DNA of 64,000 nt from Diploptera punctata (GCA_030220185.1 JASPKZ010001598.1:157001-221000); one strand, 5' to 3'. Positions 20,386 to 30,934 are shown, numbered from the stretch's first letter. Notes: generated by a model not told the origin, from the letters alone. Made by a program: numbers and translations.

Positions 20386-20612
20386 AAAATTTTTCTCTTC
20401 AAATATAATTTATCCTTCTATGAGAAGTGTTAAATTAATAATAAAATGGTCAATAGAAGCCCTACTTGCTATAAAGTAGTGTTAAATTCCCAATAAATGT
20501 CTTCTTAACTAAGAAGCCGCCATTTGCAAAAATAGAAGCTATGGTTTCAAGCATTTGGCGCGAGGGAATTACAACGTACATAAGAGAAAAATTTGCGTCT
20601 AGATCGTAACTC

Positions 20613-20686
20613 GCCTCGGTAGCTCAGTTGGTAGAGCACTTGGCCCGGAAAGCCAAGGGTCCCGGGTTCGAGTCCCGGTCTAGGCG
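20613..20686 (+). tRNA. tRNA-like unit 3 (array consensus)
   Basis: Consensus unit: acceptor GCCTCGG, D-arm GCTC...GAGC, extended anticodon stem CTTGGC/GCCAAG with loop CCGGAAA, T-arm CCGGG/CCCGG, discriminator G, then GAAAATTTTT. The two extra anticodon-arm bases and C33 argue against a decoding tRNA. Pol III transcription is plausible. Confidence 0.7.
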
Positions 20687-20913
20687 AAAATTTTTCTCTT
20701 CAAATATAATTTATCCTTCTATGAGAAGTGTTAAATTAATAATAAAATCGTCAATAGAAGCCCTACTTGCTATAAAGTAGTGTTAAATTCCCAATAAATG
20801 TCTTCTTAACTAAGAAGCCGCCATTTGCAAAGATAGAAGCTATGGTTTCAAGCATTTGGCGCGAGGGAATTACAACGTACATAAGAGAAAAATTTGCGTC
20901 TAGATCGTAACTC

Positions 20914-20987
20914 GCCTCGATAGCTCAGTTGGTAGAGCACTTGGCCCGGAAAGCCAAGGGTCCCGGGTTCGAGTCCCGGTCTAGGCG
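20914..20987 (+). tRNA. tRNA-like unit 4
   Basis: As unit 3 except GCCTCGA in the acceptor (G to A), which restores an A-T pair at the last acceptor position. Confidence 0.65.
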
Positions 20988-21214
20988 AAAATTTTTCTCT
21001 TCAAATATAATTTATCCTTCTATGAGAAGTGTTAAATTAATAATAAAATCGTCAATAGAAGCCCTACTTGCTATAAAGTAGTGTTAAATTCCCAATAAAT
21101 GTCTTCTTAACTAAGAAGCCGCCATTTGCAAAGATAGAAGCTATGGTTTCAAGCATTTGGCGCGAGGGAATTACAACGTACATAAGAGAAAAATTTGCGT
21201 CTAGATCGTAACTC

Positions 21215-21288
21215 GCCTCGGTAGCTCAGTTGGTAGAGCACTTGGCCCGGAAAGCCAAGGGTCCCGGGTTCGAGTCCCGGTCTAGGCG
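21215..21288 (+). tRNA. tRNA-like unit 5
   Basis: Identical to unit 3. The array ends about 20 bp downstream, where a minus-strand SINE2 begins. Confidence 0.7.
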
Positions 21289-21307
21289 AAAATTTTTCTC
21301 TTCAAAT

Positions 21308-21600
21308 ATTAGTTACACTTGTTTTCGTAGATGTCATGAGTGGCCCGGGGTCAGCATTCCGCCTCATGGTGACATCTAGGAAGCCAAAGCCAAGGTAGTA
21401 CTAGGACGGGATCGTTCGGTAAATTTTTCACAGAGGACTTTTATTCAGCCTTGTGATTCTATTACGAGCCTGAAAATCTCTTCAGACTCAGAACCCATGG
21501 CTTAAAGTCCCTTCTGGAGGAATTGTTCCTTCCCGTCTTTAAAAAATCGATCACGGCCGGGTTTGAAACAGAGACCGTCAGGACTAGACCACGGCAGTTT
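21308..21600 (-). mobile_element. SINE2, minus strand, diverged
   Basis: The minus strand shows the tRNA-like head with CCGTGGTC and a decayed B box, the GACTTTAAGCC and GTCCTAGTACTACCTTGG blocks, and the TTACACTTG region near its truncated 3' end. It directly abuts the tRNA-like array. Confidence 0.85.
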
Positions 21601-21632
21601 GTTTATCTAAATTATTATTATTATTTTATATG

Positions 21633-22089
21633 GGTGCAAAACACGGGTTCTTACTTTAAGGGAGGAAAGGAGATTAAAAGTATTTGAGAATAAAGTACTT
21701 AGGAACATTTTTGGACCAAAGAGAGATGAACAAACAGGTGAATGGAGAAGACTACATAATAATGTACTACATGGTCTTTATAGGTAGCCAGATATAATAA
21801 GAACAGTTAAGTATCGTAGACTGCGATGGGCAGGACATGTTGCACGTATGGGGAATGAAAGACGCGCATGGAAGCTTCTTGTAGGAAAACCAGAGGGAAA
21901 ACGCCCAGTTGGTAGACCAAGAATGAGGTGGGAGAATAACATTAACTATGATTTGAGGGAAGTAGATTGTACAGGGAATGATTGGAAAGCATTAGCTCAG
22001 GATAGGGATGTATGGAGAGTTTATGTCCGTGCGGCCATGAACCTACGAGTTCGATAGTGCCAGCGAGTAAGTAAGAGTAAGTAAGTAAG

Positions 22090-22093
<4 letters not shown>
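21633..22093 (+). mobile_element. LINE-A tail
   Basis: Runs from the TLREERRLKVFENKVL region through FGPKRDEQTGEWRRLHNN, RLRWAGHVARM, GKPEGKRPVGRPRMRWENN and ALAQDRDVWRVYVRAAMN to a (GTAA)n end. It is among the better-kept copies and has one stop after IGS/PDIIRTV. Confidence 0.92.

Positions 22094-22155
<62 letters not shown>
22094..22155. repeat. (ATT)n microsatellite
   Basis: About 20 units following the LINE-A (GTAA)n tail. Confidence 0.95.
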
Positions 22156-22160
<5 letters not shown>

Positions 22161-22189
22161 ATCATATTAGCAAATGAAACAAACTGAAT

Positions 22190-22770
22190 ATTTGGCAATA
22201 ATTATAGATAACATTGAAGGTGCAGGAAAAGAGAATATAAAGCATAGAATTGAATTGAGTAGCAAAATAATATCATAGTAAAATTCTAAATGGTGGGATA
22301 AGATTATTTGGAAAGACGCCAAAAAAAATATTGGTAAAAGATTTGTGGAATCTGTTACAATATATAGAAGTGAGGTATGGGCAATCAATAAGTACTACAA
22401 GAATATACTAATAGCTCTAGAAGTGGATTATTTACGCAGAAGTGCCAGAAAGTCTAAATTACAACATGTCACAAATAAGGAAATTAGAAACATAACAGAA
22501 GCAGAAGAAAGCATAATTGAAAGAAGTGAGGAGAAGGAATTAACATGATTAAAACATATTTTAAGAATGGAAGATGAGAGAATGCCGAAACAACTACATC
22601 AATGGCAACCGACCAGAAAGAAGAAAAGAGGGAGACCAAAGTTAACATGGAAGGAAAGCAAGAGGATAGCAATACAAGCAACAGGGTTAAGCTATTGAGG
22701 ATGCCCAAGATCGTAGCCTTTGAAAGTTTGGTACGGGAAGACGATAGCAGCTGTAAAAAAACCGAAGATA
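22190..22770 (+). mobile_element. LINE tail, decayed
   Basis: Contains ESVTIYRSEVWAINKYYK (the YGSEVW block with G changed to R), VDYLRRSARKSKL, RMEDERMPKQLHQW and KKRGRPKLTWKES. Several stops interrupt the frame. Confidence 0.85.
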
Positions 22771-22791
22771 CATAGATCATTGTCCTATTAA

Positions 22792-23011
22792 CCCTTAAAT
22801 TCGTAATGTATCCTTTTGGATACACCAGTTGGTTTAATTAATTTAATATTTTTAATAAATCAGAAAAAAACGAACGAAAAGAAACCACTTAAATATGTGT
22901 CTAATTATATAAAATACCTAATAATAACAGTTATAAAAGATTCCGTTTTCAGTGCGGTCCGCCACATTCAAATAACTGACACAAGACATTTGTCTTTTGC
23001 CAATTTAAGGG
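22792..23011. mobile_element. piggyBac-type MITE, copy 1
   Basis: 220 bp with ends CCCTTAAATT...AATTTAAGGG, flanked on both sides by TTAA (22788-22791, 23012-23015), the piggyBac target. Internal ATGTATCCTTTTGGATACA and GCGGTCCGCCACATTC are shared with the copy at 37673. It is noncoding. Confidence 0.9.
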
Positions 23012-23062
23012 TTAAATGTATCAGGCTAAACAAATTGCAATAGACTATATCCACTAACAACT

Positions 23063-23451
23063 AGTCCACTGCTGTGGTCTCGGGGTAGCGTGGTGCCTTG
23101 ACACGCAGCGGGCCCGGGTTCGATCCCCGGTCGGGACAGTTTTTCTGGGTGAGGTTTTTATCGGGGTTTTTCCTCACCTGTAAGACAAATGTCAGGAAAA
23201 CTTTAAGGCCCAAACGGTCCCCGAAATCATATGGCCATCGCAATCATCATCATTCATATTCATCTTGGGTTAAGCTTAGGGTTAGGGACTCTCCTGGCGC
23301 ACCATTAATCATCATCATCACCCATCATATCATCGGGGCAACGTAACCCCGCCTTCCAGGCGCCCTAACCTCAGAAGTGCGTTACAAGTACGCCATGCCA
23401 GGAGAGAAACCAGGAATGCCGAAAGACAACCCTGGGACATTTGAAAAAAAA
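23063..23451 (+). mobile_element. SINE1b (long-tail subfamily) with 16-bp target-site duplication
   Basis: Head and body match SINE1a up to CCCCGAAATCATATGGCCAT. The 3' part then differs: CTCTCCTGGCGCACC, GGCGCCCTAACCTCAG, ACGCCATGCCAGGAGAG and an A-rich end. Duplications of ATATCCACTAACAACT lie at 23047-23062 and 23452-23467. Confidence 0.93.
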
Positions 23452-23475
23452 ATATCCACTAACAACTGATTAAAA

Positions 23476-23478
<3 letters not shown>

Positions 23479-23521
<43 letters not shown>
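23479..23521. repeat. (AT)n microsatellite
   Basis: About 21 AT units. Confidence 0.95.
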
Positions 23522-23523
<2 letters not shown>

Positions 23524-23771
23524 CAAGATGGATGCATCAGAATATCGACCCGAGGTCCCTAATACAAGTCTCAAATGCTACCTCCTATAATCATCGTTTC
23601 ACAACCTGTGGGATACGCCAAATATTTCAAGAGGTTCGCCGAAATTTTTTCCCTAATGGCGAGTTTCGATGTTAAGTCTATTATTGTTTTCTTCATTTCT
23701 GCAGCATTGTAATAATAATAATATTATTATTAATTATTATTAATAACATTATTATTATTATTATTATTATT

Positions 23772-24014
23772 AATCCCGATGGGGTCAGGATTTTTAAACT
23801 GACCCAAACCTTCTGGCGGCACTATGGCCCTGGGGTCGAGTCGTCCTCTTACGAAAATGAATACCAGACTTTTGTTCTGTGGTAAAAGCGGCTGTCACGC
23901 AGGGCCGACAACCCGGCTGACATCAAGTGCCGATTGTCTAGAAAAAGTGGGAGCCTTAACATCCTACTACCCCAAGGTCCTCCTAAGGCCTGTAGTGGGA
24001 TCACTTTACTTTAC

Positions 24015-24015
<1 letters not shown>
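23772..24015 (+). mobile_element. SINE4, 5'-truncated
   Basis: Inverse match to 37262-37556 without the tRNA-like head. Shared blocks include CCTTCTGGCGGCAC, CCGGCTGACATCAAGTGCCG and CCTGTAGTGGGAT. It ends (ACTTT)n then (ATT)n. Confidence 0.85.
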
Positions 24016-24053
<38 letters not shown>

Positions 24054-24055
<2 letters not shown>

Positions 24056-24982
24056 TGATTAATACTCGGCGTGCGCTGCTACGCCTAAATAAATGAAAAT
24101 TAATGTGCTTTTATGTTCAGTTGAATAAGAAAGAGAAAAAATAATTATAAATGTATATTTTTAAATACCCTTGCTGATTACCCGGCGTTGCCCGGGAATC
24201 TACATATCCCGATCTTCTTGACATAAATCAGCTGAAATACGAAAATTAACGTGTTTTATGTTTAGTTAACTAAGTCAAGGGTAAAATGTATATCGTAATT
24301 ATTTTTAGATACCCCGTGCTGTTTACTCGGTGTTGTCTGGGAATCTACTCATCCCGATCTTCTTGGCATAAATAAGCTGAAAGACAAAAATTAATGTACT
24401 TTGTATGTTTAGTATAATGAAAAATAATTATAAATGTATGTCGTAATTATTTTAAGATTCCCCGTGCTGATTACCCGGTGTTGCCCGGGAATATACTTAT
24501 CTCTATCTTCTTCGCATAAATGAGCTAAAAGACAAAATTCGTTATTATGAGTTATCCGTAAAAGAATACCCGCCATGTGCTGCTATGCTTGCACTGAAAT
24601 CTACATACTTGTCTCGATCTTCTTGGCATCAATGAAAGACAAGAATGGTTATTGTGAGTTATCCGTAAGAGATAATCATATGCTGTCGCGGACTTTTTCA
24701 TAGAGCTTTTTGAGATATTCAATTCTGTGTACGTTAATTTTGTGTATTTGTTATGGTTTAGGCAGCGTAAGCCATTTAAGCGTCCATAGAGTTATTTTTT
24801 TCAGTTTTCCACTATAAAGGGCGAATTTTAAGGGTGTAGGAGTTGAGTACCACAACTCTCTTATAGCCGATGTTCATCCCGGGAGTCTCCTGAATATTTT
24901 ACAAAAAGCCCCATCACAATCGGATGAACGGTATGGCCGTGCATAAAGTACGAACAAACAAAAATTCATTTTTATATATTAG

Positions 24983-24985
<3 letters not shown>
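24054..24985 (+). mobile_element. Element L, copy 1 (unclassified interspersed repeat)
   Basis: Starts TAATACTCGGCGTGCGCTGC. It contains repeats of a TACCCGG(C/T)GTTGCCCGGGAATC block and ends AAGCCCCATCACAATCGGATG...ATATATTAGATTA. Related copies are at 38685 and 58986. It has no open frame. This end type is common in insect genomes, but I cannot name the superfamily. Confidence 0.7.
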
Positions 24986-25048
<63 letters not shown>

Positions 25049-25049
25049 G
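24985..25049. repeat. (ATT)n microsatellite
   Basis: About 21 units at the 3' end of element L. Confidence 0.95.
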
Positions 25050-26287
25050 TTTCAAAATTAAATGAACGCAATAATGCCCCTTGTTACATGTGTAACATCG
25101 AGAATAAATCACATTAATTCCATAATAAACTAAAATTTACCGCGAATACCTTATTTAAAGTTATGTAACAACGTTATGAATGTATTTGATTTCGCTACAA
25201 CTAGGCCTACACGTTGTATAACTTTAATTTTTAAGCCGTAACTTGAATAAATTTTGGTTTTAACCGTTAAGGGTTAAGTTAATTTAAGGTCATTAAACTT
25301 TTTGCTTGGATTTAAATTTTATGCATGTCTACCGTATGTATATTTCAAAGTCAGTGCTTCACCCAAACTCAGATCGTTGTGGAAGGGGCTCGCGGGTCGA
25401 AAAAAGATTGGGAATCGCTGGCCTAAGCCTATTCGTATGGTTGAATCATTGAGTTCGGTTTTAAACTTAATTTTTTTAGTAGTTTTAGCGTAGTCACTGA
25501 AATATACTACTGGATAATTATAGGTACATAATCCAAACTTATGTGGTAGAACAAAGAAGAGGTCATTAAAAAATGATTAGAAAAGATATAGGCTTATCGA
25601 ATTCTTGTTTTTCCAGCAGAGAGACTAAATTGAAGACTCTCTTTGTCGGGAATTTCCCAGAGGACATAAACATGGTTCGTTAGTTACTTTTAACACAAAA
25701 AAATTTGTAGCAAATGTTCCGTGGATTTGCTCTGTTTTAAATCAGAAAATGTGAATATATCAATCAAACCATTTAGAGCTAAGGAAACTGGTCACATTAT
25801 TACGTCACATGTCAAACAATCAGCCATGATAGAGCTGTCTCTATTAACATTCCTGCAGAGTCCGATATAAAACGAAACAGCATTCAAATTACTAAATGAT
25901 GAGTTTATATTATTACCACTACAGCGTCGTAAAATTTCTCCATATGGACACAGGTAATTGTCAATTATAGTATGTTCTGCCCTCTAATGAAGTCATTAAT
26001 TCTTCTTTTACACGGAAAAAAATTAAAGTAACTATTTTATATGTAGCGTAACATAAATAATCTTAATTATATTATTTGTTTCTTTTTTGTCTCGGAAGAT
26101 CCTGGTGCATTTAAATGAAAGCATGGAATCATGGGAAATTGCCATTGTCTTTCATTAAAAGCTGTAATAATTCTCAACCATTTTGAATTTTTGTTCTAAT
26201 ATAAATTTTAAGTATTGTTATTCTAACTAAAAAGTTGAGATAAATGCATCAATATTATCAACTTATATAAGATTCATGATGTGTTCC
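25050..26287. other. No feature recognised
   Basis: About 1.2 kb of AT-rich sequence with one TAGGCCTA (25202), no conserved reading frame and no second copy in this window. Confidence 0.5.
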
Positions 26288-26478
26288 GTTGAGGTATTAT
26301 TCAAAATTAGTATAAAATTATGGAATATTCACCTGAAAGGTCCGTCTCCTCAATTTAATTAATTATTTAACTGTAGTTGGATGATGGGACAAGTCCCGAA
26401 AGCGCTACAGTTAAATAATTAATTAAATTGAGGAGACGGACCTTTCAGGTGAATATTCCATAATTTTATACTAATTTT
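26288..26478. mobile_element. Penelope-like terminal palindrome P1
   Basis: Perfect 73-bp inverted arms (26303-26375 and 26406-26478) enclose a 30-bp hammerhead-like core. The arm sequence (GGTCCGTCTCCTCAA, AATATTCACCTGAAAGG) is the 3' end of the PLE at 39618, which has GIY-YIG coding sequence, so this is a solo inverted pair of PLE ends. The left side carries CCGTTGAGG, also seen at other PLE ends here. Confidence 0.85.
26371..26410 (+). ncRNA. Hammerhead-like core H1 (mutated)
   Basis: TGGATGA stands in place of CTGATGA, followed by stem II GGGAC/GTCCC, GAAA, a palindromic stem III GCGC, then TA and CAG for stem I. The altered core probably prevents cleavage. Confidence 0.55.
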
Positions 26479-26598
26479 GCAACAATATAATTTAATAACT
26501 TTTAATAATAAACAACTAAAATTTTCATAATAGAAACAACTGAAATTTTAATAATGGAAACAATTGAATTTTAATAAAATAAAAAACAATTAAAACTA

Positions 26599-27004
26599 TC
26601 GGCCGCGGTGGACCAGTGGTTATGCTCCTTGCCTCTGGTCCCGAGGGTAGCGGGTTCAAACCCGGCCGGGGTCGATGGATTTTTTGGATGGAAAAATTCA
26701 AGGAGCAAGTGCTCCAGGAGGGACTTTAAGCCGTGCGTCCCGAGTCTGAAGATGTTCAGACTTGTAAAAGATACTTAAGCCTGAATGAAAAGGCCTCTAA
26801 GCAAAATTTACCGAATTTTCCCGTCCTAGTACTACCTTGGTTTTCTAGATGTCAGTATGAGGCGGAACGCTGACCACGGAGCACTCAAATTACATCTATA
26901 CGAAAATAAGTGTAACTAAATTTGTATGGTTCAAATTCTTCCCTGTAAGGCGAAAGCGCCTTAATCTCTGTTAAGGGAAACACGGGCTTACAAGACACAA
27001 GAAG
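26599..27004 (+). mobile_element. SINE2, full length, with target-site duplication
   Basis: Head GGCCGCGGTGGACCAGTGG with B box GGTTCAAACCCGG, then the same body as at 17041. Flanking duplications AACAATTAAAA(C/T)TAT lie at 26584-26598 and 27005-27019. The B box is better preserved than at 17041. Confidence 0.95.
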
Positions 27005-27199
27005 AACAATTAAAATTATCTATTGGAGAAGGAAAGACTTTTTTTAAAAATGATGAAAAGTGCACTAACTCGAAAAAAAAGAGTAATTTTTTAATTGTGC
27101 CACTATTGCAGTCAATGAGCGATATATATTTTTATTAGTCGAATGTAATGGAAATTCATTTCACAATATCCGAGAGTAATAAAGACCTTTCATATAATT

Positions 27200-27560
27200 T
27201 TTAGTCTTCTTCTTCCTCTTCTTCTTTTTCTTCTTCTTCTTCTTCTTCACTTCACGGGCTAGGCAAATTGCCTGTTCCGCCTCACAGTTGTTCTGTCCAT
27301 CTTTTCACTGGCCTTCCTACATTCCTTGAACCTCTTGGCTTGTAGTCAAATGCTGCTTTTCGTAATCTTGTTACGTTCATTCTTTCTACATGCCTAAACT
27401 AGTTTTCTGTATATTCTTTGATTTTATCATTCAATGGATATACATTTAAATCTGTTCTTATATCTTCTTTCTTTATCCGGTCCATTCTTGTGCAGCCTTT
27501 TGTTCTTCTAAGGAAGTTCAATTCTACGCTTTGTATTCTACTTTGAATTTCTTTGGTCTA
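27200..27560 (-). mobile_element. LINE tail (NFLRRTKGCTR family)
   Basis: The minus strand reads VELNFLRRTKGCTRMDRIKK, RHVERMNVTRLRK and GSRNVGRPVKRWTEQL, ending in (GAA)n. It is the same family as 10158 and carries one in-frame stop. Confidence 0.88.
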
Positions 27561-27717
27561 TAATTTTTAGTACTAAATTTAATAAAGAAATCTACTAACC
27601 AATAATATATCAATGAAGATCAATTTGTATTTATGTAAAGCATTTTTTTCAAGATGAGCCACTAAGAGTAAACATCCAATTAGAGAATAAAATAATAGAA
27701 CAAGTGAGCAATTTTAA

Positions 27718-27935
27718 TTACTTCTTCTTCTTCCTTCCAAGTATTAGGCCAAGGCCTGTTACGATCCTATAGAAAATTTTCCCTCCAGCGTTTCATAGGA
27801 CGGCCCAGAGATCTTCGTCCTCTTGGTATATAATATTATAAACAGCTTTGGGCATCCGATTTGAACTCACACTTTCAAAACGGTGTTTCCAATTTAGTTC
27901 GTGCTGTTTAATATATTCCAAAATTGGCGTAGTCT
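27718..27935 (-). mobile_element. LINE tail whose 3' end is shared with SINE5
   Basis: The minus strand reads YIKQHELNWKHRFESVSSNR, MPKAVYNII and a GRPMKRW-type block. It then ends GGAAAATTTTCTATAGGATC, the two GGCC-rich half sites, and CTAATACTTGGAAGGAAG. The last roughly 60 bp are almost identical to the end of SINE5 (46203-46616). Confidence 0.82.
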
Positions 27936-27954
27936 TCAATTATTTTAAGATATA

Positions 27955-28335
27955 ACAAATACTTATGTCGATGGAAAAGGATTTCTTGAGGAGAGCAGCA
28001 AGATGTTCAAAATTAGACAAAATAAGAAATACTGCCATAAGAGAAAAAATGAATATTGATTATTCAATAGTAGATTATATATGGTACAAGCAATTAAATT
28101 GGTATGGGCATGTACGACGAATGCAAGAAGAAAGATTACCCAGGAAAACATTGGAATGGTGTCCACCTGGAAGAAGGAGGAGAGGAAGACCTCGAAACTC
28201 GTGGATGCAGTAATTAAGAACTGGAATGAGATCAAGAGGACTGGAGGACATACACTGGATGGAGAGAGACGAGTGGAGAAACTTTAGGCACAGAAAGATG
28301 TGTAAACATTAAAATTCTGTATATAAATAAATAAA
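27955..28335 (+). mobile_element. LINE-B tail
   Basis: Reads MEKDFLRRAARCSKLDKIRN, then NWYGHVRRMQEERLPRKTLE and PPGRRRRGRPRNSWMQ, with a frameshift before ERRVEK. It is followed by the AATAAATAAATT end. Confidence 0.9.
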
Positions 28336-28737
28336 TTTCCAAATTAATGTGTCTGGTGAAAGTGAATGATAGAAAATGAATAAAAGACCTGACAGTCCTG
28401 TTCTAGTGATATTTTAATTAAATAATATAGTCATATTCATGAAAGGGACAGTAACGTATGCAATTTGTGAACATATGCATATGCTAACAGTGGAAACAGG
28501 TTAATTTTCTCATAGCTTGCTTTGATAGATGTCTACAACTACTCCATTGCACGCATCATTAATTCTACTTTCTTAAATTATGCAAAACTTATAAATATTA
28601 TATCAACTAAATATTTATTACAATCATACTTGATCAATATATTACTCTGTCACAGTCACAAGGAATAAATTATATTCACTATAATATTTTATTTCATATT
28701 ATGTCTCGTTACATTTATTTGCTATTAAAAAGTAAAT
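28336..28737. other. No feature recognised
   Basis: AT-rich spacer between LINE-B and a PLE. Confidence 0.45.
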
Positions 28738-28905
28738 AATATGATGAAGGTTAAAAATTAAATTGTACCTGTTGGTAGGTGCCGTCTTCCTCAACTTTGT
28801 TAAAATAATCAATTGAGTTGGTGTTTACTTGATGAAAATCCATATTTATTAATTAAATAAAAATAAAACGTAGTTTTATTTGATTTTCATATTTATTATA
28901 TAATT

Positions 28906-28947
28906 CAGTGACAGCTGTTTCGGCACACTGTACCTTCTTCAGACATG
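28906..28947 (-). ncRNA. Hammerhead-like ribozyme H2
   Basis: The minus strand reads CTGAAGA (CUGANGA consensus), stem II GGTAC/GTGCC with one G-T pair, GAAA, palindromic stem III CAGCTG, then the GTC cleavage triplet. Both invariant core strands are intact. Confidence 0.75.
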
Positions 28948-29205
28948 TTAACAAATTATGAATTGTGTTCCAACTGATCTAAGCAACAATACAACAATAT
29001 TAATTTAATTTTTTTAATTTAACAAAGGGGATTCATTCAAATCAAGTTGAGAATTTAATAGTTTTTTACTACTTTTAAATTTATTAATTTCTACAGCCTC
29101 CAAAAACTTGATTTGAATGAATCCCCTTTGTTAAATTTAAAAATTTAAATTAATATTGTTGTATTGTTGCTTAGATCAGTTGGAACACAATTCATAATTT
29201 GTTGA

Positions 29206-29248
29206 CATGTCTGAAGAAGGTACAGTGTACCGAAACAGCTGTCACAGA
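29206..29248 (+). ncRNA. Hammerhead-like ribozyme H3
   Basis: CTGAAGA at 29211-29217, stem II GGTAC/GTACC with loop AGT, GAAA at 29232-29235, stem III CAGCTG, and predicted cleavage after GTC at 29243. TGT/ACA starts stem I. The palindromic stem III suggests it works as a dimer. Confidence 0.78.
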
Positions 29249-29323
29249 ATTATATAATAAACATGAAAATCAAATAAAACTACGTTTTATTTTTATTTGT
29301 TAAAATATTGTATATAAAATTAA

Positions 29324-29361
29324 CTGGAGCGCTTTCGGAAGTTATCTTCCATCTTCTGCAG
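29324..29361 (-). ncRNA. Hammerhead-like core H4 (one core change)
   Basis: CAGAAGA replaces CTGAAGA. Stem II GGAAG/CTTCC with loop ATAA, GAAA, stem III GCGC and TCC are intact. Confidence 0.55.
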
Positions 29362-29570
29362 GTTGAGTTTCGCTACTTGTTGTTGTGTACGGTGATGTAT
29401 ACTCCAACTGTTTGTAGCAGCAACTGACTTGTTTTGAAAAACAACACCGTACACAACAACAACAACAAGTAGTGGAAACTCAACCTGCAGAAGATAAAAA
29501 CAAGTCAGTTGCTGCTACAAACAGTTGGAGTATACATCACCGTACACAACAACAAGTAGCGGAAACTCAA

Positions 29571-29610
29571 CCTGCAGAAGATGGAAGATAACTTCCGAAA
29601 GCGCTCCAGT
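29571..29610 (+). ncRNA. Hammerhead-like core H5 (one core change)
   Basis: Inverse partner of H4 with the same CAGAAGA core, stem II GGAAG/CTTCC, GAAA at 29597-29600, GCGC and TCC. Stem I pairs CTG with CAG. Confidence 0.55.
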
Positions 29611-29733
29611 TAATTTTATATACAATAGTTTAACAAAGTTGAGGACGACGGCACCTACCAACAGGTACAATCTAATTTTTATCTTTCATCATATGACTTC
29701 ACCCCAACGGAATTTGATATGAATTTTACTAAT

Positions 29734-30070
29734 AATAAATAATAGTTACAAAAACTAAAATAACACGCTTTATTAGAAAACTAAACTAAACAATAAAAAA
29801 TAAATAATAGTTCAAAAAATTGAAACAACACGCTTTACTAGAAAACCGAACTAAAAAATGAAAAATAATTTTAATTTCCAACACGCTTGGGATAAAATTA
29901 AAGTGGTTAACAAAAAAATCATCTCCAACACATCTAGAATAAAACTAGAGTTATCTAAAAAAATAATAATAATTTTACCATCAAAAGCGAGGGGTGCTAT
30001 TTACGGTTTTTACGTTTTCTTCTTAGAGACTTTACTTTTACCGATATCTGCTTATTATCAATATATTAAT
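29734..30070 (+). mobile_element. Element R, copy 1
   Basis: Contains ACACGCTTTATTAGAAAAC twice near its start, then CAACACGCTTGGGATAAAAT, and ends near TATATTAATTGATGTAGAGC. It shares about 220 bp with the palindrome at 31733-32398. Its 71-codon frame is not conserved in the other copies. Confidence 0.65.
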
Positions 30071-30092
30071 TGATGTAGAGCACCACAACCTT

Positions 30093-30437
30093 TGTATGGG
30101 CCCGGGTTCATTCACCGGTCGGGACAAGTATCCTGGGTGAGGGTTTTTTCGGGGTGTTTCCTCACCTGTCAGATAAATGTCAGGAAGCTTTAAGGCCCAA
30201 ACGGTCCTGGAACACCATCTGGCCATCATTATCATCAATATGATATTCGCCTAATTAGCTTAAGTTTAGTTTAAGGCCTCTGCTGACGCATCATTACCAT
30301 CATCAACAACTCTCATATCATAGGGGCAGCGTAACCCCGCTTCCAGGCGCTCCAACCGCAGATGAGGGTTACAAGTACGCCATGCCAGGAGAGATCACCA
30401 CTGTTGAAATGACAACCTGGAGCATTTGGAGAAAAAA
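30093..30437 (+). mobile_element. SINE1b, 5'-truncated
   Basis: Begins near the B box (GGGTTCATTCACCGGTC) and runs through the SINE1b tail to GCATTTGGAGAAAAAA. Confidence 0.82.
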
Positions 30438-30536
30438 TGTTGCAATCGGAACTTTTAGAACCTAAAAATCCGGTCCCTAAATGACATAAAATAATACCCA
30501 TTTACAGCATCAAACTAATTTTATTAAGTTTGAATA
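30438..30536. repeat. Duplicated block, left copy
   Basis: ACTTTTAGAACCTAAAAATC through GCATCAAACTA reappears at 31247-31316 with a few changes. The interval between holds a SINE1b and a LINE tail. Confidence 0.85.
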
Positions 30537-30547
30537 ATGTGTTTTGG

Positions 30548-30910
30548 GTCCACCGCTCTGGTTTCGAGGTAGCGTGCTGCCTCATCACGCCGGGTTCGAT
30601 CCCCGGTCGGGACAAGATTCCGGAGTTTTTTTTGGCGTTTTTCCTCACCTGTAAGATGAATATCAGGAAACGTGAAGGCCCAAACGGTCCCCGGACACCA
30701 TCTGGCCATCATAATCATATTCGCGTAATTAGCTTAAGTTTAGTTAAAGTCCTCCCTTGGGGCATCATTAACACCTTTATCAACTCTCAAATCATCGGGG
30801 CTGCGTAAACCCGTCATCCAGGCGCCCCAGCCTCAGAAGTGGGTTACAAGTACGCCATGCCAGGAGAGAACACCAGAAATGTCGAAATGACAACCTGGGC
30901 ATTTGAAAAA
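30548..30910 (+). mobile_element. SINE1b
   Basis: Head GTCCACCGCTCTGGTTTCG with B box GGTTCGATCCCCGG, the body, and the SINE1b tail (ACGCCATGCCAGGAGAG) ending in poly-A. GTTGCA-type sequence follows both this copy and the one at 30093. Confidence 0.9.
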
Positions 30911-30934
30911 AAAAATGTTGCATTATTAACTTAT

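Larger units (their letters stand above)
19785..21307 (+). repeat. 301-bp tandem array carrying five tRNA-like genes
   Basis: tRNA-like starts at 20013, 20312, 20613, 20914 and 21215 give periods of 299, 301, 301 and 301 bp. Spacers are nearly identical and contain AGCCGCCATTTGCAAA and GGCGCGAGGGAATTACAACG. Every tRNA-like unit is followed by a T5 run, a Pol III terminator. Confidence 0.95.
28808..29295. mobile_element. Penelope-like palindrome P2, with 12-bp target-site duplication
   Basis: A 488-bp insertion flanked by TTTGTTAAAATA at 28796-28807 and 29296-29307. Inverted arms of about 190 bp each contain one hammerhead-like motif. The unpaired centre is AT-rich. It is related to the element at 61612. 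Confidence 0.9.
28738..29733. mobile_element. Penelope-like palindrome P3, host of nested P2
   Basis: With P2 removed, the left arm (GTACCTGTTGGTAGGTGCCG...) and the right arm ending at about 29670 are inverse copies. The outer right end is ...CCCCAACGGAATTTGATATG. The same palindrome recurs at 54535. The centre contains partly repeated stretches with AACTCAACCTGCAGAAGAT. It has no coding frame. Confidence 0.85.

Noticed and set aside
20013..21288. Functional tRNA gene cluster
   Set aside because: The anticodon arm is two bases too long, position 33 is C, and the acceptor has a mismatch. They are listed as tRNA-like.
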